A stretch of 64,000 nt of DNA from Streptomyces sp. NBC_00414 (GTDB lineage Bacteria; Actinomycetota; Actinomycetes; Streptomycetales; Streptomycetaceae), in assembly GCF_036038375.1 (NCBI RefSeq), contig NZ_CP107935.1:5332001-5396000 (forward strand). Direction: 5' to 3'. Made by a program: the position numbers and the translations under genes. Shown here piece after piece: positions 15,442 through 23,699 of the stretch; position 1 is the first letter of the stretch; every line of letters begins with the position of its first letter. The notes under the pieces were generated by a model. It did not search any database and was not told the origin of the DNA. It was given only the letters and a program-made list of their open reading frames with translations.

Positions 15442-17007
15442 ATGGCACAGCAGCAGCGCGCTCAGGGCCCGTCCGACCCCGAGGCGGCTGGCGGCGGTAT
15501 GTCAGATGCGCCGGAGTTGTGGGGTAACGGCGGACTGGTCGGGGACGGCCGGTATCGGCTGACCCACAGACTCGGCCGGGGTGGTATGGCCGAAGTGTTC
15601 GCGGCCGAGGACGTCCGTCTGGGGCGGACCGTGGCGGTCAAGCTGCTCCGTTCCGACCTGGCCGAGGACCCGACCTCGAAGGCCCGCTTCACACGCGAGG
15701 CCCAGTCGGTCGCCGGCCTCAACCACCATGCGGTGGTGGCGGTTTACGACTCGGGGGAGGACGTCCTCCCCCACCAGGTGGTCCCGTACATCGTGATGGA
15801 GCTCGTCGAGGGCCGCACGATCCGCGACCTCCTCATCAACGCCGAGGCGCCGGGCCCCGAGCAGGCGCTCATCATCGTCTCCGGTGTGCTCGAAGCGCTC
15901 GCCTATTCGCACCAGCACGGCATCGTGCACCGGGACATCAAGCCCGCGAACGTGATCATCACCGACACCGGTGCGGTGAAGGTGATGGACTTCGGCATCG
16001 CGCGCGCCCTGCACGGGGCCCAGTCGACGATGACCCAGACCGGCATGGTCATGGGCACGCCCCAGTACCTCTCCCCGGAGCAGGCGCTCGGCAAGGCGGT
16101 CGACCACCGCAGCGACCTGTACGCGACGGGCTGTCTGCTCTACGAACTCCTCGCGCTGCGGCCCCCGTTCACCGGTGAGACCCCGCTGTCGGTGGTCTAC
16201 CAGCACGTCCAGGACATTCCGGTGCCCCCGTCCGAGGTCTCGGACGCGACGCCGCCGGAGCTCGACGGCCTGGTCATGCGCTCGCTCGCGAAGGAGCCGG
16301 ACGACCGGTTCCAGACCGCCGAGGAGATGCGCGGACTCGTCCAGTACGGGCTGCAGATGCTGTACGACCAGGGCGGCCACACCGGCACCTGGAACACCGG
16401 CCCGGTGGTCGCGCACGAGGGTCTGAGCACCCCGGCGCGGGGTCTGGGTCTCGCGGGCGCGGCCGGGCTGCCGCACCCCGGCGACTCGGGCACCGCCCAG
16501 ATCCCGTCACCGCTGCTGCCCCCGGGCCGGGGCGGAGGCGGCGACGACGGCGGCTTCGAGGGCCACGGCAACCGGGGCAGCGGCCGCGGCAAGATGTGGA
16601 TCCTCGCCGTCCTCGCGGTCATAGCGATCGCGGCGGGCGTGGCACTGGCGCTGAACGGCGGCGGTGGCGGTGGTGGAGGGGGCGGCACGAAGACGTCGCC
16701 GACCGCCTCGGAGACCGAGAAGGACACCACACCGAGCGAGGACACCTCGGACGAGCCGACGGACGAGCAGACGGACGAGGACACCAGCACGGGCGGCAAC
16801 TCGGACTACACGCCGTCCTACGAGCCGTCGCCGACCTACTCGCCCACGCCCACCGAGACGAAGCCTTCGGACAAGCCGACGACCAAGCAGCCCACGCCGA
16901 CGGAGACGGAGGAGGAGCCTTCGGAGACGCCGGACGAGGAGACCTCCGCGCCGCCGGCAGGCGATGACGGCGGCACAAACGGGGAGCCGGGCGGCGTCGA
17001 GGGCTGA
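15442..17007 (+). CDS. PknB-like Ser/Thr protein kinase without PASTA domain
   Basis: A 521-residue membrane kinase. Kinase domain residues ~35-305: GRGGMAE, Lys67, HRDIKPAN (Asp165), DFG (Asp183), TMTQTGMVMGTPQYLSPEQA activation segment almost identical to the divergent kinase. After a Gly/Pro linker there is one membrane helix (about 385-405), then a run of glycines and an outside tail of Thr, Ser, Pro, Glu and Asp with no recognisable fold. The start ATG 15442 follows GGCGAGGAC; ATG at MSDAPELW is an alternative. It has no sensor domain, so ligand sensing may depend on its neighbour. Confidence 0.9.
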   Translation: MAQQQRAQGPSDPEAAGGGMSDAPELWGNGGLVGDGRYRLTHRLGRGGMAEVFAAEDVRLGRTVAVKLLRSDLAEDPTSKARFTREAQSVAGLNHHAVVAVYDSGEDVLPHQVVPYIVMELVEGRTIRDLLINAEAPGPEQALIIVSGVLEALAYSHQHGIVHRDIKPANVIITDTGAVKVMDFGIARALHGAQSTMTQTGMVMGTPQYLSPEQALGKAVDHRSDLYATGCLLYELLALRPPFTGETPLSVVYQHVQDIPVPPSEVSDATPPELDGLVMRSLAKEPDDRFQTAEEMRGLVQYGLQMLYDQGGHTGTWNTGPVVAHEGLSTPARGLGLAGAAGLPHPGDSGTAQIPSPLLPPGRGGGGDDGGFEGHGNRGSGRGKMWILAVLAVIAIAAGVALALNGGGGGGGGGGTKTSPTASETEKDTTPSEDTSDEPTDEQTDEDTSTGGNSDYTPSYEPSPTYSPTPTETKPSDKPTTKQPTPTETEEEPSETPDEETSAPPAGDDGGTNGEPGGVEG

Positions 17008-17062
17008 CCCGTCGTCCCTGTACGACCGGTGCCAGCCGCCGCACCACACACGATCGTGCCCC

Positions 17063-17100
17063 CGCGCGCGTGGAACCCGGAAACGGGCTCCACGCGCGCG
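17063..17100 (+). terminator. Terminator after the second kinase gene
   Basis: CGCGCGCGTGGA...CCCG (17063-17079), loop GAAA, then CGGG...TCCACGCGCGCG (17084-17100); one internal mismatch. It separates the kinase from the convergent APH-like gene. Confidence 0.75.
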
Positions 17101-17129
17101 TGCCGTTTGACGGGCCCTTCGCAAGAGCG

Positions 17130-18155
17130 TCACCCCACGAACGCCTCGCACACCGCGCCGTACTCCCGCGTCCACCACACCGCCAGCGCGGAGGCCGCGG
17201 GGAACTGCGGGTCGGCCCGGGTGTCCCCGCGCTCGTAGTGCCAGCGCAGTATCCAGAAGTCGTTGAGCCGTTCCCACCACACCCGGTGCACGGCGGCCGA
17301 GAGTTCGGCCGGGGTGGCCCGCGCGGAGCGGCGGTACGCGCGCGCGTAGGCCCGTACCTTCGTCAGGTCGAGCGTGCCGGCGGGGCGTACGAAGAAGATC
17401 ACCGCCGCGCGCACCGCCTCCTCGGCCTGCGGCTGGACGCCGAGCCGGTCCCAGTCGACGATCGCAGCGGGGGCACCTCCTTTGTAGAGCACGTTGAAGG
17501 GGTGGAAGTCGCCGTGTACCCAGCCCACCGAGCCGCCCTGCGGGGGCCGTCGGTCCGCGTGCCGTTCCAGGAGGGTGCGCCGTTCCAGGAGGCGGTGGCG
17601 GGCCAGTTCGTCGAAGGTGTCCGCCGGATGGTGGCGGCGTACCCGGGCGAGCAGGTCGTCGATGAGCGCGAAGGTGTCCACGGGGTCGGCGCTGTCGGCC
17701 CGCTCCTCGGGCTCCCGCGGTGGCATCACCCGCTCCAGGGAGGCGTGGACGACGCCCAGGAGGGCGCCGAGACGTCTGCACTGCTCGGGGGTGAGCTGGG
17801 CGCCGTTGCGGTGACCTCCGTCGATCCAGGGATGGAGCGCGTACGCGTGGCCGCCGATGACGGCGACCGTGCGGCCGTCCGTCCCGGTCAGCGGAGGGGC
17901 CACCGGGACGCCCAGGTCGGCGAGGCGCTGGGTCGCGCGGTGCTGGCGGGCGATCGCCGCCGGGTCGGCCGTCTCGGGGTCGAAATGATGCTTGAGGAAG
18001 TACCGGCCCCGGGTGGTGGCGAGCCGGTAGCCGCGGTTGAGCAGCCCTTGGTCGACGGGTTCACAGGCCAGCGGGACCCCGGCGGCGTACCGCCGCAGCA
18101 GGGCGTCCAACGGGGGTGCGGGGGAGAGAGTGGGTGAAACAGATGAGCGCGGCAC
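17130..18155 (-). CDS. Aminoglycoside phosphotransferase/choline-kinase-like protein
   Basis: A 341-residue cytoplasmic kinase-like protein. It has the APH catalytic loop VGWVHGDFHPFNVLY (HGDxxxxN) and the metal-binding AIVDWDRLG. The N-terminal lobe (LNRGYRLATTRGRYFLKHH) fits homoserine-kinase/CotS-like members. The family covers antibiotic, fructosamine, homoserine and other small-molecule kinases, and nothing in the neighbourhood fixes the substrate. The GTG start at 18155 lacks a clear ribosome site, so the true N-terminus may be slightly shorter. Confidence 0.75.
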   Translation of the reverse strand: MPRSSVSPTLSPAPPLDALLRRYAAGVPLACEPVDQGLLNRGYRLATTRGRYFLKHHFDPETADPAAIARQHRATQRLADLGVPVAPPLTGTDGRTVAVIGGHAYALHPWIDGGHRNGAQLTPEQCRRLGALLGVVHASLERVMPPREPEERADSADPVDTFALIDDLLARVRRHHPADTFDELARHRLLERRTLLERHADRRPPQGGSVGWVHGDFHPFNVLYKGGAPAAIVDWDRLGVQPQAEEAVRAAVIFFVRPAGTLDLTKVRAYARAYRRSARATPAELSAAVHRVWWERLNDFWILRWHYERGDTRADPQFPAASALAVWWTREYGAVCEAFVG

Positions 18156-18200
18156 GCGCCAGATGTTAGGGCAACGGAGGAACCCTCCGTATCGGGATCA

Positions 18201-18635
18201 TTACTTAATGTGCTCGTTCGGGTGCTCCGCGGTGATGTCCACGGCGATGCCCATGGAGTGCACGGTGGCCAGGCGCGGTGCGATCTCCAGATAGACGGCT
18301 TCGAAGGGGGCGCCGTCCACGCGCAGGGGGCCGGGGCCGAAGCGTTCGAGCTGGGCGTCGGTCGGCTCGACGGCCTCGCACACGCCGACGACCTGGACGG
18401 ACCATCGTTCCACGCCGTCGGGGGCGGAGTTCATGTTGTCCGCGCCGTACGCGACGACGGTGCCCGCGCACACCAGGTGGTGGCCGTGCCCCTTGTGCAT
18501 GCGCAGCAGGACGCGGCCGTCCGCGACGATGTGGCGGGCCGGCGCGAGGAAGGGCAGGGCGCGCACGCTGGCCGCCACCCTGCCGTACGCGACGCGGCCG
18601 AGCAGGCCGGCGGCGATGTGCTGGTCGGTCGGCAT
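18201..18635 (-). CDS. Pyridoxamine 5'-phosphate oxidase-fold (PPOX) protein
   Basis: A 144-residue split-barrel flavin-binding-type protein. The segment GRVAASVRALPFLAPARHIVADGRVLLRMHKG resembles the start of PPOX/F420-dependent or NimA-like proteins, followed by VVAYGADN and WSVQVVGVCEAV. Members bind FMN, F420 or haem and serve in detoxification. I prefer ATG 18635, preceded by GGGGG, to ATG 18653. It ends with a TAA stop, rare here. No partner gene suggests the substrate. The 158-bp gap after it towards 18812 has short GACCGGATCCG direct repeats near 18755-18780. Confidence 0.7.
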   Translation of the reverse strand: MPTDQHIAAGLLGRVAYGRVAASVRALPFLAPARHIVADGRVLLRMHKGHGHHLVCAGTVVAYGADNMNSAPDGVERWSVQVVGVCEAVEPTDAQLERFGPGPLRVDGAPFEAVYLEIAPRLATVHSMGIAVDITAEHPNEHIK

Positions 18636-18811
18636 GCCCCCAATCTGCGGCATCCGGGGGAGGCGGGAGAAGGGCCGCCGGGCCCCGGCACGGCGGGCCG
18701 TAGGTCCCGCTTGCTCCGACCCGTCCCGACCTGCCCGTCCAGACCGGATCCGTCCCGACCGGATCCGATCCGGCCGGGCGTCCGCTGCGCGTCAGCTCGC
18801 GGCCGTGCCGG

Positions 18812-19492
18812 TCACTGCTGTCTCTCCGCCTGCAGCCGGGCCACGTAGGCGGCGGCCTGCGCGCGCCGCTCCATACCGAGCTTGGCCAGCAGGCTGGAGA
18901 CGTAGTTCTTGATCGTCTTCTCGGCGAGGTGCAGCCGCTCGCCGATCACGCGATTGGTGAGCCCCTCGCCGATCAGATCGAGGATCCTGCGCTCCTGGTC
19001 GGTGAGCTTGGCCAGCCTGGTGTCCCCCTTGGGGCCGCCTCCGTCGCGCAGCCGCTCCAGGACGCGGGCGGTCGCCTCCGGGTCGAGCAGGGACTTGCCC
19101 GCCGCGACGTCCCGGATCGCCGAGAGCAGTTCGTCGCCGCGGATCGCCTTCAGCGCGTAGCCCGAGGCGCCCGCCATGATCGCGTCGAACAGGGCCTCGT
19201 CGTCGGCGTAGGAGGTCAGCATGAGGCACTTGATCGACTCGTCCTTGGAGCGGATCTCGCGGCAGACCTCCACTCCGCTGCCGTCCGGCAGCCGTACGTC
19301 CAGGACCGCCACGTCGGGACGTGTGGCCGGAATTCGCGCCAGCGCGTCGGCGGCCGTGCCGGCCTCGCCGACCACCTCGATGTCGTCCTCCATGGACAGC
19401 AGATCGTGGACTCCCCGGCGGACTACTTCATGGTCGTCGAGAAGAAATACCGTGATTTTTCCTTCTTCGCGCACGGAGTCAGTTTCACACAC
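18812..19492 (-). CDS. Orphan NarL/DevR family response regulator
   Basis: A 226-residue DNA-binding response regulator. Receiver domain: acidic pair in VFLLDDHEVV, phosphorylation site Asp65 in VAVLDVRLPDGSG, conserved Lys near GYALKAIRGDEL. C-terminal LuxR-type helix-turn-helix: LTDQERRILDLIGEGLTNRVIGERLHLAEKTIKNYVSS. I chose GTG 19492, with GGAAAG upstream; GTG 19474 is an alternative, and a long upstream extension is unlikely. There is no histidine kinase next to it, so it must pair with a distant kinase or act unphosphorylated. It is divergent from the second bkd operon. Confidence 0.85.
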   Translation of the reverse strand: MCETDSVREEGKITVFLLDDHEVVRRGVHDLLSMEDDIEVVGEAGTAADALARIPATRPDVAVLDVRLPDGSGVEVCREIRSKDESIKCLMLTSYADDEALFDAIMAGASGYALKAIRGDELLSAIRDVAAGKSLLDPEATARVLERLRDGGGPKGDTRLAKLTDQERRILDLIGEGLTNRVIGERLHLAEKTIKNYVSSLLAKLGMERRAQAAAYVARLQAERQQ

Positions 19493-19882
19493 GATCTTTC
19501 CGCTTGCGCCAGTCGAGCCCTTCCCGTCCCCGGGGTGACCGGGATAACGTGCCGGTGTTCCGGCCCCCTGCCAGGCTGTGACCAGTGCTGTGACCAGCGA
19601 CTGTTCCCGACTCTTGCGAAGTAGTTGGAAGTCCGAGTGGAAAGTACTTGGAACTCCGAGCAAAATCGCAGGTCAGGAGGGGTTTCACAGAAATGTGAAG
19701 CACTGGGTAACGTGCTTGTTGCAGGGCGCTCGCCGGGGCACCTGTCACGCCTGTTCCCGGCCGAGGGCACCCACCCCGTGCACGGGTACGAGGACCAGGC
19801 GAGCCGCTCCCCCGGTTCTCGACGAGCTGGGGGAACCCCAGTTCCCGGCAACCCCGGGGGCCGGACCGACGGAGGAGCACAC
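19493..19882. promoter_or_regulatory. Long control region of response regulator and second bkd operon
   Basis: A 390-bp gap without a convincing gene and richer in A/T than its surroundings. It holds GCTGTGACCAG twice (19575-19585 and 19587-19597), an 18-bp direct repeat AGTAGTTGGAAGTCCGAG / AGTACTTGGAACTCCGAG (19620-19637 and 19643-19660; 16 of 18 identical, period 23), and a palindrome TTCACA-GAAA-TGTGAA (19684-19699). These look like regulator sites for the bkd promoter; the phasing by about two helical turns would suit an Lrp-type protein. Confidence 0.55.
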
Positions 19883-21055
19883 GTGACCGTGGAGAGCACT
19901 GCCGCGCGCAAGCCGCGACGCAGCGCCGGTACAAAGCGCACCGCTGCGAAGAAGCCGCCGGGCGCCCAGCCGGACCTCGTACAGCTGCTGACCCCCGAGG
20001 GGAAGCGCGTCAAGAATGGCGAATATGACGCGTACGTAGCCGACATCACCCCCGAAGAGCTGCGCGGGCTGTACCGCGACATGGTGCTCACCCGGCGCTT
20101 CGACGCCGAGGCCACCTCTCTGCAGCGCCAGGGCGAGCTGGGCCTGTGGGCCTCGCTGCTCGGCCAGGAGGCCGCCCAGATCGGCTCCGGGCGGGCCACT
20201 CGCGCGGACGACTACGTCTTCCCGACCTACCGCGAGCACGGCGTCGCCTGGTGCCGCGGGGTCGACCCGGCCAATCTGCTCGGTATGTTCCGCGGCGTGA
20301 ACAACGGCGGCTGGGACCCGAACAGCAACAATTTCCACCTGTACACGATCGTCATCGGCTCGCAGACGCTGCACGCCACCGGCTACGCCATGGGGATCAC
20401 CAAGGACGGCGCCGACTCGGCCGTGATCGCGTACTTCGGGGACGGCGCCTCCAGCCAGGGCGACGTGGCCGAATCGTTCACCTTCTCCGCGGTCTACAAC
20501 GCGCCCGTCGTGTTCTTCTGCCAGAACAACCAGTGGGCCATCTCCGAGCCCACCGAGCGCCAGACCCGCGTCCCGCTCTACCAGCGCGCGCAGGGGTACG
20601 GCTTCCCGGGCGTCCGCGTCGACGGCAACGACGTCCTCGCCTGCCTCGCCGTCACGAAGTGGGCGCTTGAGCGGGCCCGCCGGGGCGAGGGGCCGACGCT
20701 CGTCGAGGCGTTCACGTACCGCATGGGCGCCCACACCACCTCCGACGACCCGACCAAGTACCGGGCCGACGAGGAGCGCGAGGCATGGGAGGTGAAGGAC
20801 CCGATCCTTCGCCTGCGCACGTACCTGGAGGCCTCAAACCACGCGGACGAGGGATTCTTCGCGGAACTCGAAGCCGAGAGCGAGGCGTTGGGCAAACGAG
20901 TACGCGAAGTCGTCCGCGCCATGCCGGACCCGGACCGCTTCGCCATCTTCGAGAACGCGTACGCGGACGGGCACGCGCTCGTCGACGAGGAGCGGGCCCA
21001 GTTCGCCGCCTACCAGGCGTCGTTCGCCGATGAAGGGGAGGGCAAGCAGCGATGA
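19883..21055 (+). CDS. bkdA: Branched-chain 2-oxoacid dehydrogenase E1 alpha (locus 2)
   Basis: A 390-residue ThDP-dependent E1 alpha subunit and paralogue of the protein at 3203. Marks: GDGASSQGDVAESFTFSA ending in QNN (ThDP site), GLWASLLGQEAAQIGSG, and EAFTYRMGAHTTSDDPTKYR. A Lys/Arg-rich N-terminal extension (ARKPRRSAGTKRTAAKKP) precedes the domain and is lacking in locus 1. The GTG at 19883 is fixed by GGAGGAG at 19871-19877. It overlaps E1 beta by ATGA. Having two loci may separate catabolic from anabolic supply of branched acyl-CoA; this is inference from other Streptomyces. Confidence 0.92.
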   Translation: MTVESTAARKPRRSAGTKRTAAKKPPGAQPDLVQLLTPEGKRVKNGEYDAYVADITPEELRGLYRDMVLTRRFDAEATSLQRQGELGLWASLLGQEAAQIGSGRATRADDYVFPTYREHGVAWCRGVDPANLLGMFRGVNNGGWDPNSNNFHLYTIVIGSQTLHATGYAMGITKDGADSAVIAYFGDGASSQGDVAESFTFSAVYNAPVVFFCQNNQWAISEPTERQTRVPLYQRAQGYGFPGVRVDGNDVLACLAVTKWALERARRGEGPTLVEAFTYRMGAHTTSDDPTKYRADEEREAWEVKDPILRLRTYLEASNHADEGFFAELEAESEALGKRVREVVRAMPDPDRFAIFENAYADGHALVDEERAQFAAYQASFADEGEGKQR

Positions 21056-22032
21056 CAGCGGAAAAGATGGCGCTGGCCAAGGCGATCAACGAGTCGCTGC
21101 GCACGGCCCTCGACTCGGACCCCAAGGTCCTGATCATGGGCGAGGACGTCGGCAAGCTCGGCGGCGTGTTCCGGGTGACGGACGGCCTGCAGAAGGACTT
21201 CGGCGAGGACCGGGTCATCGACACCCCGCTCGCCGAGTCGGGCATCGTCGGCACCGCGATCGGGCTCGCGCTGCGCGGCTACCGCCCGGTCGTGGAGATC
21301 CAGTTCGACGGATTCGTCTTCCCGGCCTACGACCAGATCGTCACGCAGCTCGCGAAGATGCACGCGCGGGCGCTCGGCAAGATCAAACTCCCCGTCGTGA
21401 TCCGCATTCCGTACGGCGGCGGCATCGGCGCGGTGGAGCACCACTCCGAGTCCCCCGAGGCGCTCTTCGCGCACGTGGCGGGCCTGAAGGTGGTCTCCCC
21501 GTCGAACGCGGCCGACGCCTACTGGATGATGCAGCAGGCCATCCACAGCGACGACCCGGTGATCTTCTTCGAGCCGAAGCGGCGCTACTGGGACAAGTCC
21601 GAGGTGAACCGCGAGGCGATCCCCGGGCCGCTGCACAAGGCGCGCGTGGTCCGCGAGGGCACCGATCTGACGCTGGCCGCGTACGGGCCGATGGTGAAGG
21701 TCTGCCAGGAGGCCGCGGCGGCCGCCGCGGAAGAGGGCAAGTCCCTCGAAGTGCTGGATCTGCGGTCGATGTCCCCGATCGACTTCGACTCCGTCCAGGC
21801 CTCGGTCGAGAAGACCCGGCGCCTGGTCGTGGTGCACGAGGCGCCGGTGTTCCTGGGGACGGGCGCGGAGATCGCGGCCCGGATCACGGAGCGGTGCTTC
21901 TACCACCTGGAGGCACCGGTGCTGCGGGTCGGCGGCTATCACGCCCCGTATCCGCCGGCCCGCCTGGAGGACGAGTACCTGCCGGGCCTGGACCGGGTGC
22001 TCGACGCCGTCGACCGCTCGCTGGCGTACTGA
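21052..22032 (+). CDS. bkdB: Branched-chain 2-oxoacid dehydrogenase E1 beta (locus 2)
   Basis: A 326-residue E1 beta subunit. Motifs: MGEDVGKLGGVFRVTDGLQ, DTPLAESGIVGTAIGLAL, IPYGGGIGAVEHHSESPEA and the C-terminal VLDLRSMSPIDFDSV and VVVHEAPVFLGTGAE. It overlaps the E1 alpha stop and is followed after 10 bp by the E2 gene. Very similar in length and order to locus 1, consistent with duplication of the whole operon. Confidence 0.92.
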   Translation: MTAEKMALAKAINESLRTALDSDPKVLIMGEDVGKLGGVFRVTDGLQKDFGEDRVIDTPLAESGIVGTAIGLALRGYRPVVEIQFDGFVFPAYDQIVTQLAKMHARALGKIKLPVVIRIPYGGGIGAVEHHSESPEALFAHVAGLKVVSPSNAADAYWMMQQAIHSDDPVIFFEPKRRYWDKSEVNREAIPGPLHKARVVREGTDLTLAAYGPMVKVCQEAAAAAAEEGKSLEVLDLRSMSPIDFDSVQASVEKTRRLVVVHEAPVFLGTGAEIAARITERCFYHLEAPVLRVGGYHAPYPPARLEDEYLPGLDRVLDAVDRSLAY

Positions 22033-22042
22033 GGAGAGGGTC

Positions 22043-23563
22043 GTGACGACGATGACTGAAACGGCCTCGGGGCTGCGTGAGTTCAAGATGCCCGACGTGG
22101 GCGAGGGCCTGACCGAGGCGGAGATCCTCAAGTGGTACGTCAAGCCCGGTGACACGGTGACCGACGGGCAGGTGGTCTGCGAGGTCGAGACCGCCAAGGC
22201 CGCCGTCGAGCTGCCGATCCCCTACGACGGGGTGGTGCACGAGCTGCGCTTTCCCGAGGGGACGACGGTGGACGTCGGCCAGGTGATCATCGCGGTGGAC
22301 GTGGGCGGCGGAGCCGCTCCGGTCGCTCCGGTGGCCCAGGCCGAGGCACCCGCTCCGTCCGTGACGGCTCCGACGGCACCCGCGGCGGCTCCGACGGCGC
22401 CCGCAACGGCCTCGGCGGTACCCGCGGCGCCCGCCGGGGAGGCCGGTACCGCTTCGGAGGAGCCCGAGCCGGAAGGCCGCAAGCCGGTCCTCGTCGGGTA
22501 CGGGGTCTCGGTGGCCTCCACCAAGCGCCGCCCCCGCAGGGGCGTTCCGGCCCAGCAGCCGGAGGTGGCCGCGGCGACCGCCGCGGTCAACGGCGAGCTG
22601 AACGGACACGCGGCTCCCGCGGCCCGTCCGCTGGCCAAGCCTCCGGTGCGCAAGCTGGCCAAGGACCTCGGGGTCGACCTGGCGGCGGTCACGCCCTCAG
22701 GACCGGACGGGATCATCACCCGCGAGGACGTGCACGCGGCGGTGGCCCCGGCCGCCGTCCAGGAGCCCGCGGTCACCGCGGCGCCCCCGGTGACGGCTCC
22801 CGTCAGCGCCCCGGCCGCGGCTTCGACCGCTGCTCCGCTCGCCTCGTACGACGGTGTGCGGGAGACCCGTGTGCCGGTCAAGGGGGTCCGCAAGGCGACC
22901 GCGGCCGCGATGGTCGGCTCGGCGTTCACCGCGCCGCATGTCACCGAGTTCGTCACGGTCGACGTGACGCGCACGATGAAGCTGGTCGAGGAGCTCAAGC
23001 GGTCCGACGAGTACGGGATGCAGGGGCTGCGGGTGAACCCGCTGCTGCTGATCTCCAAGGCCCTGCTGGTCGCCATCAAGCGCCACCCGGAGGTCAACGC
23101 CTCATGGGACGAGGCCAACCAGGAGATCGTGCGCAAGCACTACGTGAACCTGGGCATCGCGGCGGCCACTCCGCGCGGCCTGATCGTCCCGAACATCAAG
23201 GACGCCCACGCCAAGACGCTGCCCCAGCTCGCCGAAGCGCTCGGGGAGCTGGTCGGCACCGCTCGCGAGGGGCGCACCTCGCCGGCGGCCATGCAGGGCG
23301 GGACGGTGACGATCACCAACGTCGGGGTGTTCGGCGTCGACACGGGCACGCCGATTCTCAACCCCGGTGAGTCCGCGATCCTCGCCGTCGGATCCATCAA
23401 GCCGCAGCCGTGGGTGCACAAGGGCAAGGTCAAGCCCCGTCAGGTGACCACCCTCGCGCTGTCCTTCGACCACCGGCTGGTCGACGGGGAGCTGGGGTCC
23501 AAGGTGCTTGCCGACGTGGCTGCGATTCTGGAGCAGCCGAAGCGGTTGATCACCTGGGGGTAG
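22043..23563 (+). CDS. bkdC: Dihydrolipoyl acyltransferase E2 of the branched-chain complex (locus 2)
   Basis: A 506-residue E2. Lipoyl domain residues ~11-90 with ETAKA (Lys52 lipoylated); Ala/Pro/Thr-rich linker; peripheral subunit-binding domain (KPPVRKLAKDLGVDLAAV, about 195-235); Ala/Pro linker; acyltransferase domain with ALSFDHRLVDGE near the C-terminus. GAGGAGAGG lies 4-8 bases before GTG 22043; ATG 22052 is also possible. The E3 lipoamide dehydrogenase must be encoded elsewhere. A strong terminator follows. Confidence 0.92.
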   Translation: MTTMTETASGLREFKMPDVGEGLTEAEILKWYVKPGDTVTDGQVVCEVETAKAAVELPIPYDGVVHELRFPEGTTVDVGQVIIAVDVGGGAAPVAPVAQAEAPAPSVTAPTAPAAAPTAPATASAVPAAPAGEAGTASEEPEPEGRKPVLVGYGVSVASTKRRPRRGVPAQQPEVAAATAAVNGELNGHAAPAARPLAKPPVRKLAKDLGVDLAAVTPSGPDGIITREDVHAAVAPAAVQEPAVTAAPPVTAPVSAPAAASTAAPLASYDGVRETRVPVKGVRKATAAAMVGSAFTAPHVTEFVTVDVTRTMKLVEELKRSDEYGMQGLRVNPLLLISKALLVAIKRHPEVNASWDEANQEIVRKHYVNLGIAAATPRGLIVPNIKDAHAKTLPQLAEALGELVGTAREGRTSPAAMQGGTVTITNVGVFGVDTGTPILNPGESAILAVGSIKPQPWVHKGKVKPRQVTTLALSFDHRLVDGELGSKVLADVAAILEQPKRLITWG

Positions 23564-23572
23564 TGGCTCGGC

Positions 23573-23617
23573 TGCGGGCCGGTGGGGGCTGGTCGCGCAG
23601 TTCCCCGCGCCCCTGAA
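23573..23617. repeat. Interspersed repeat family A
   Basis: TGCGGGCCGGTGGGGGCTGG followed by TCGCGCAGTTCCCCGCGCCCC is the clearest copy of a repeat also at 11502, 34360 and 37190-37400. Its second half, CAGTTCCCCGCGCCCC, is echoed in the adjoining terminator arms, so the terminator may have arisen from an inverted copy. Confidence 0.75.
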
Positions 23618-23625
23618 AGACAAAA

Positions 23626-23678
23626 GACTGCGCCGTTCCCCGCGCCCCCTTGTCGGGGGCGCGGGGAACGGCGCAGTC
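23626..23678. terminator. 24-bp perfect-stem bidirectional terminator
   Basis: The arms 23626-23649 and 23655-23678 are exact complements of 24 bases around a 5-base loop TTGTC. It begins GACTGCGCCGTTCCCC. It lies between the convergent bkd operon and DD-peptidase gene. Confidence 0.88.
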
Positions 23679-23699
23679 AGTTGGCCGTCTACTGGTCCG

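Noticed and set aside
18812..19663. Response regulator with a 57-residue N-terminal extension
   Set aside because: The extension has no receiver-like content and lies in the divergent promoter region; GTG 19492 with GGAAAG fits the family.
23626..23678. Long perfect palindrome considered as a mobile-element end or attachment site
   Set aside because: It is between convergent genes with a short loop and no target duplication, so a terminator explains it.
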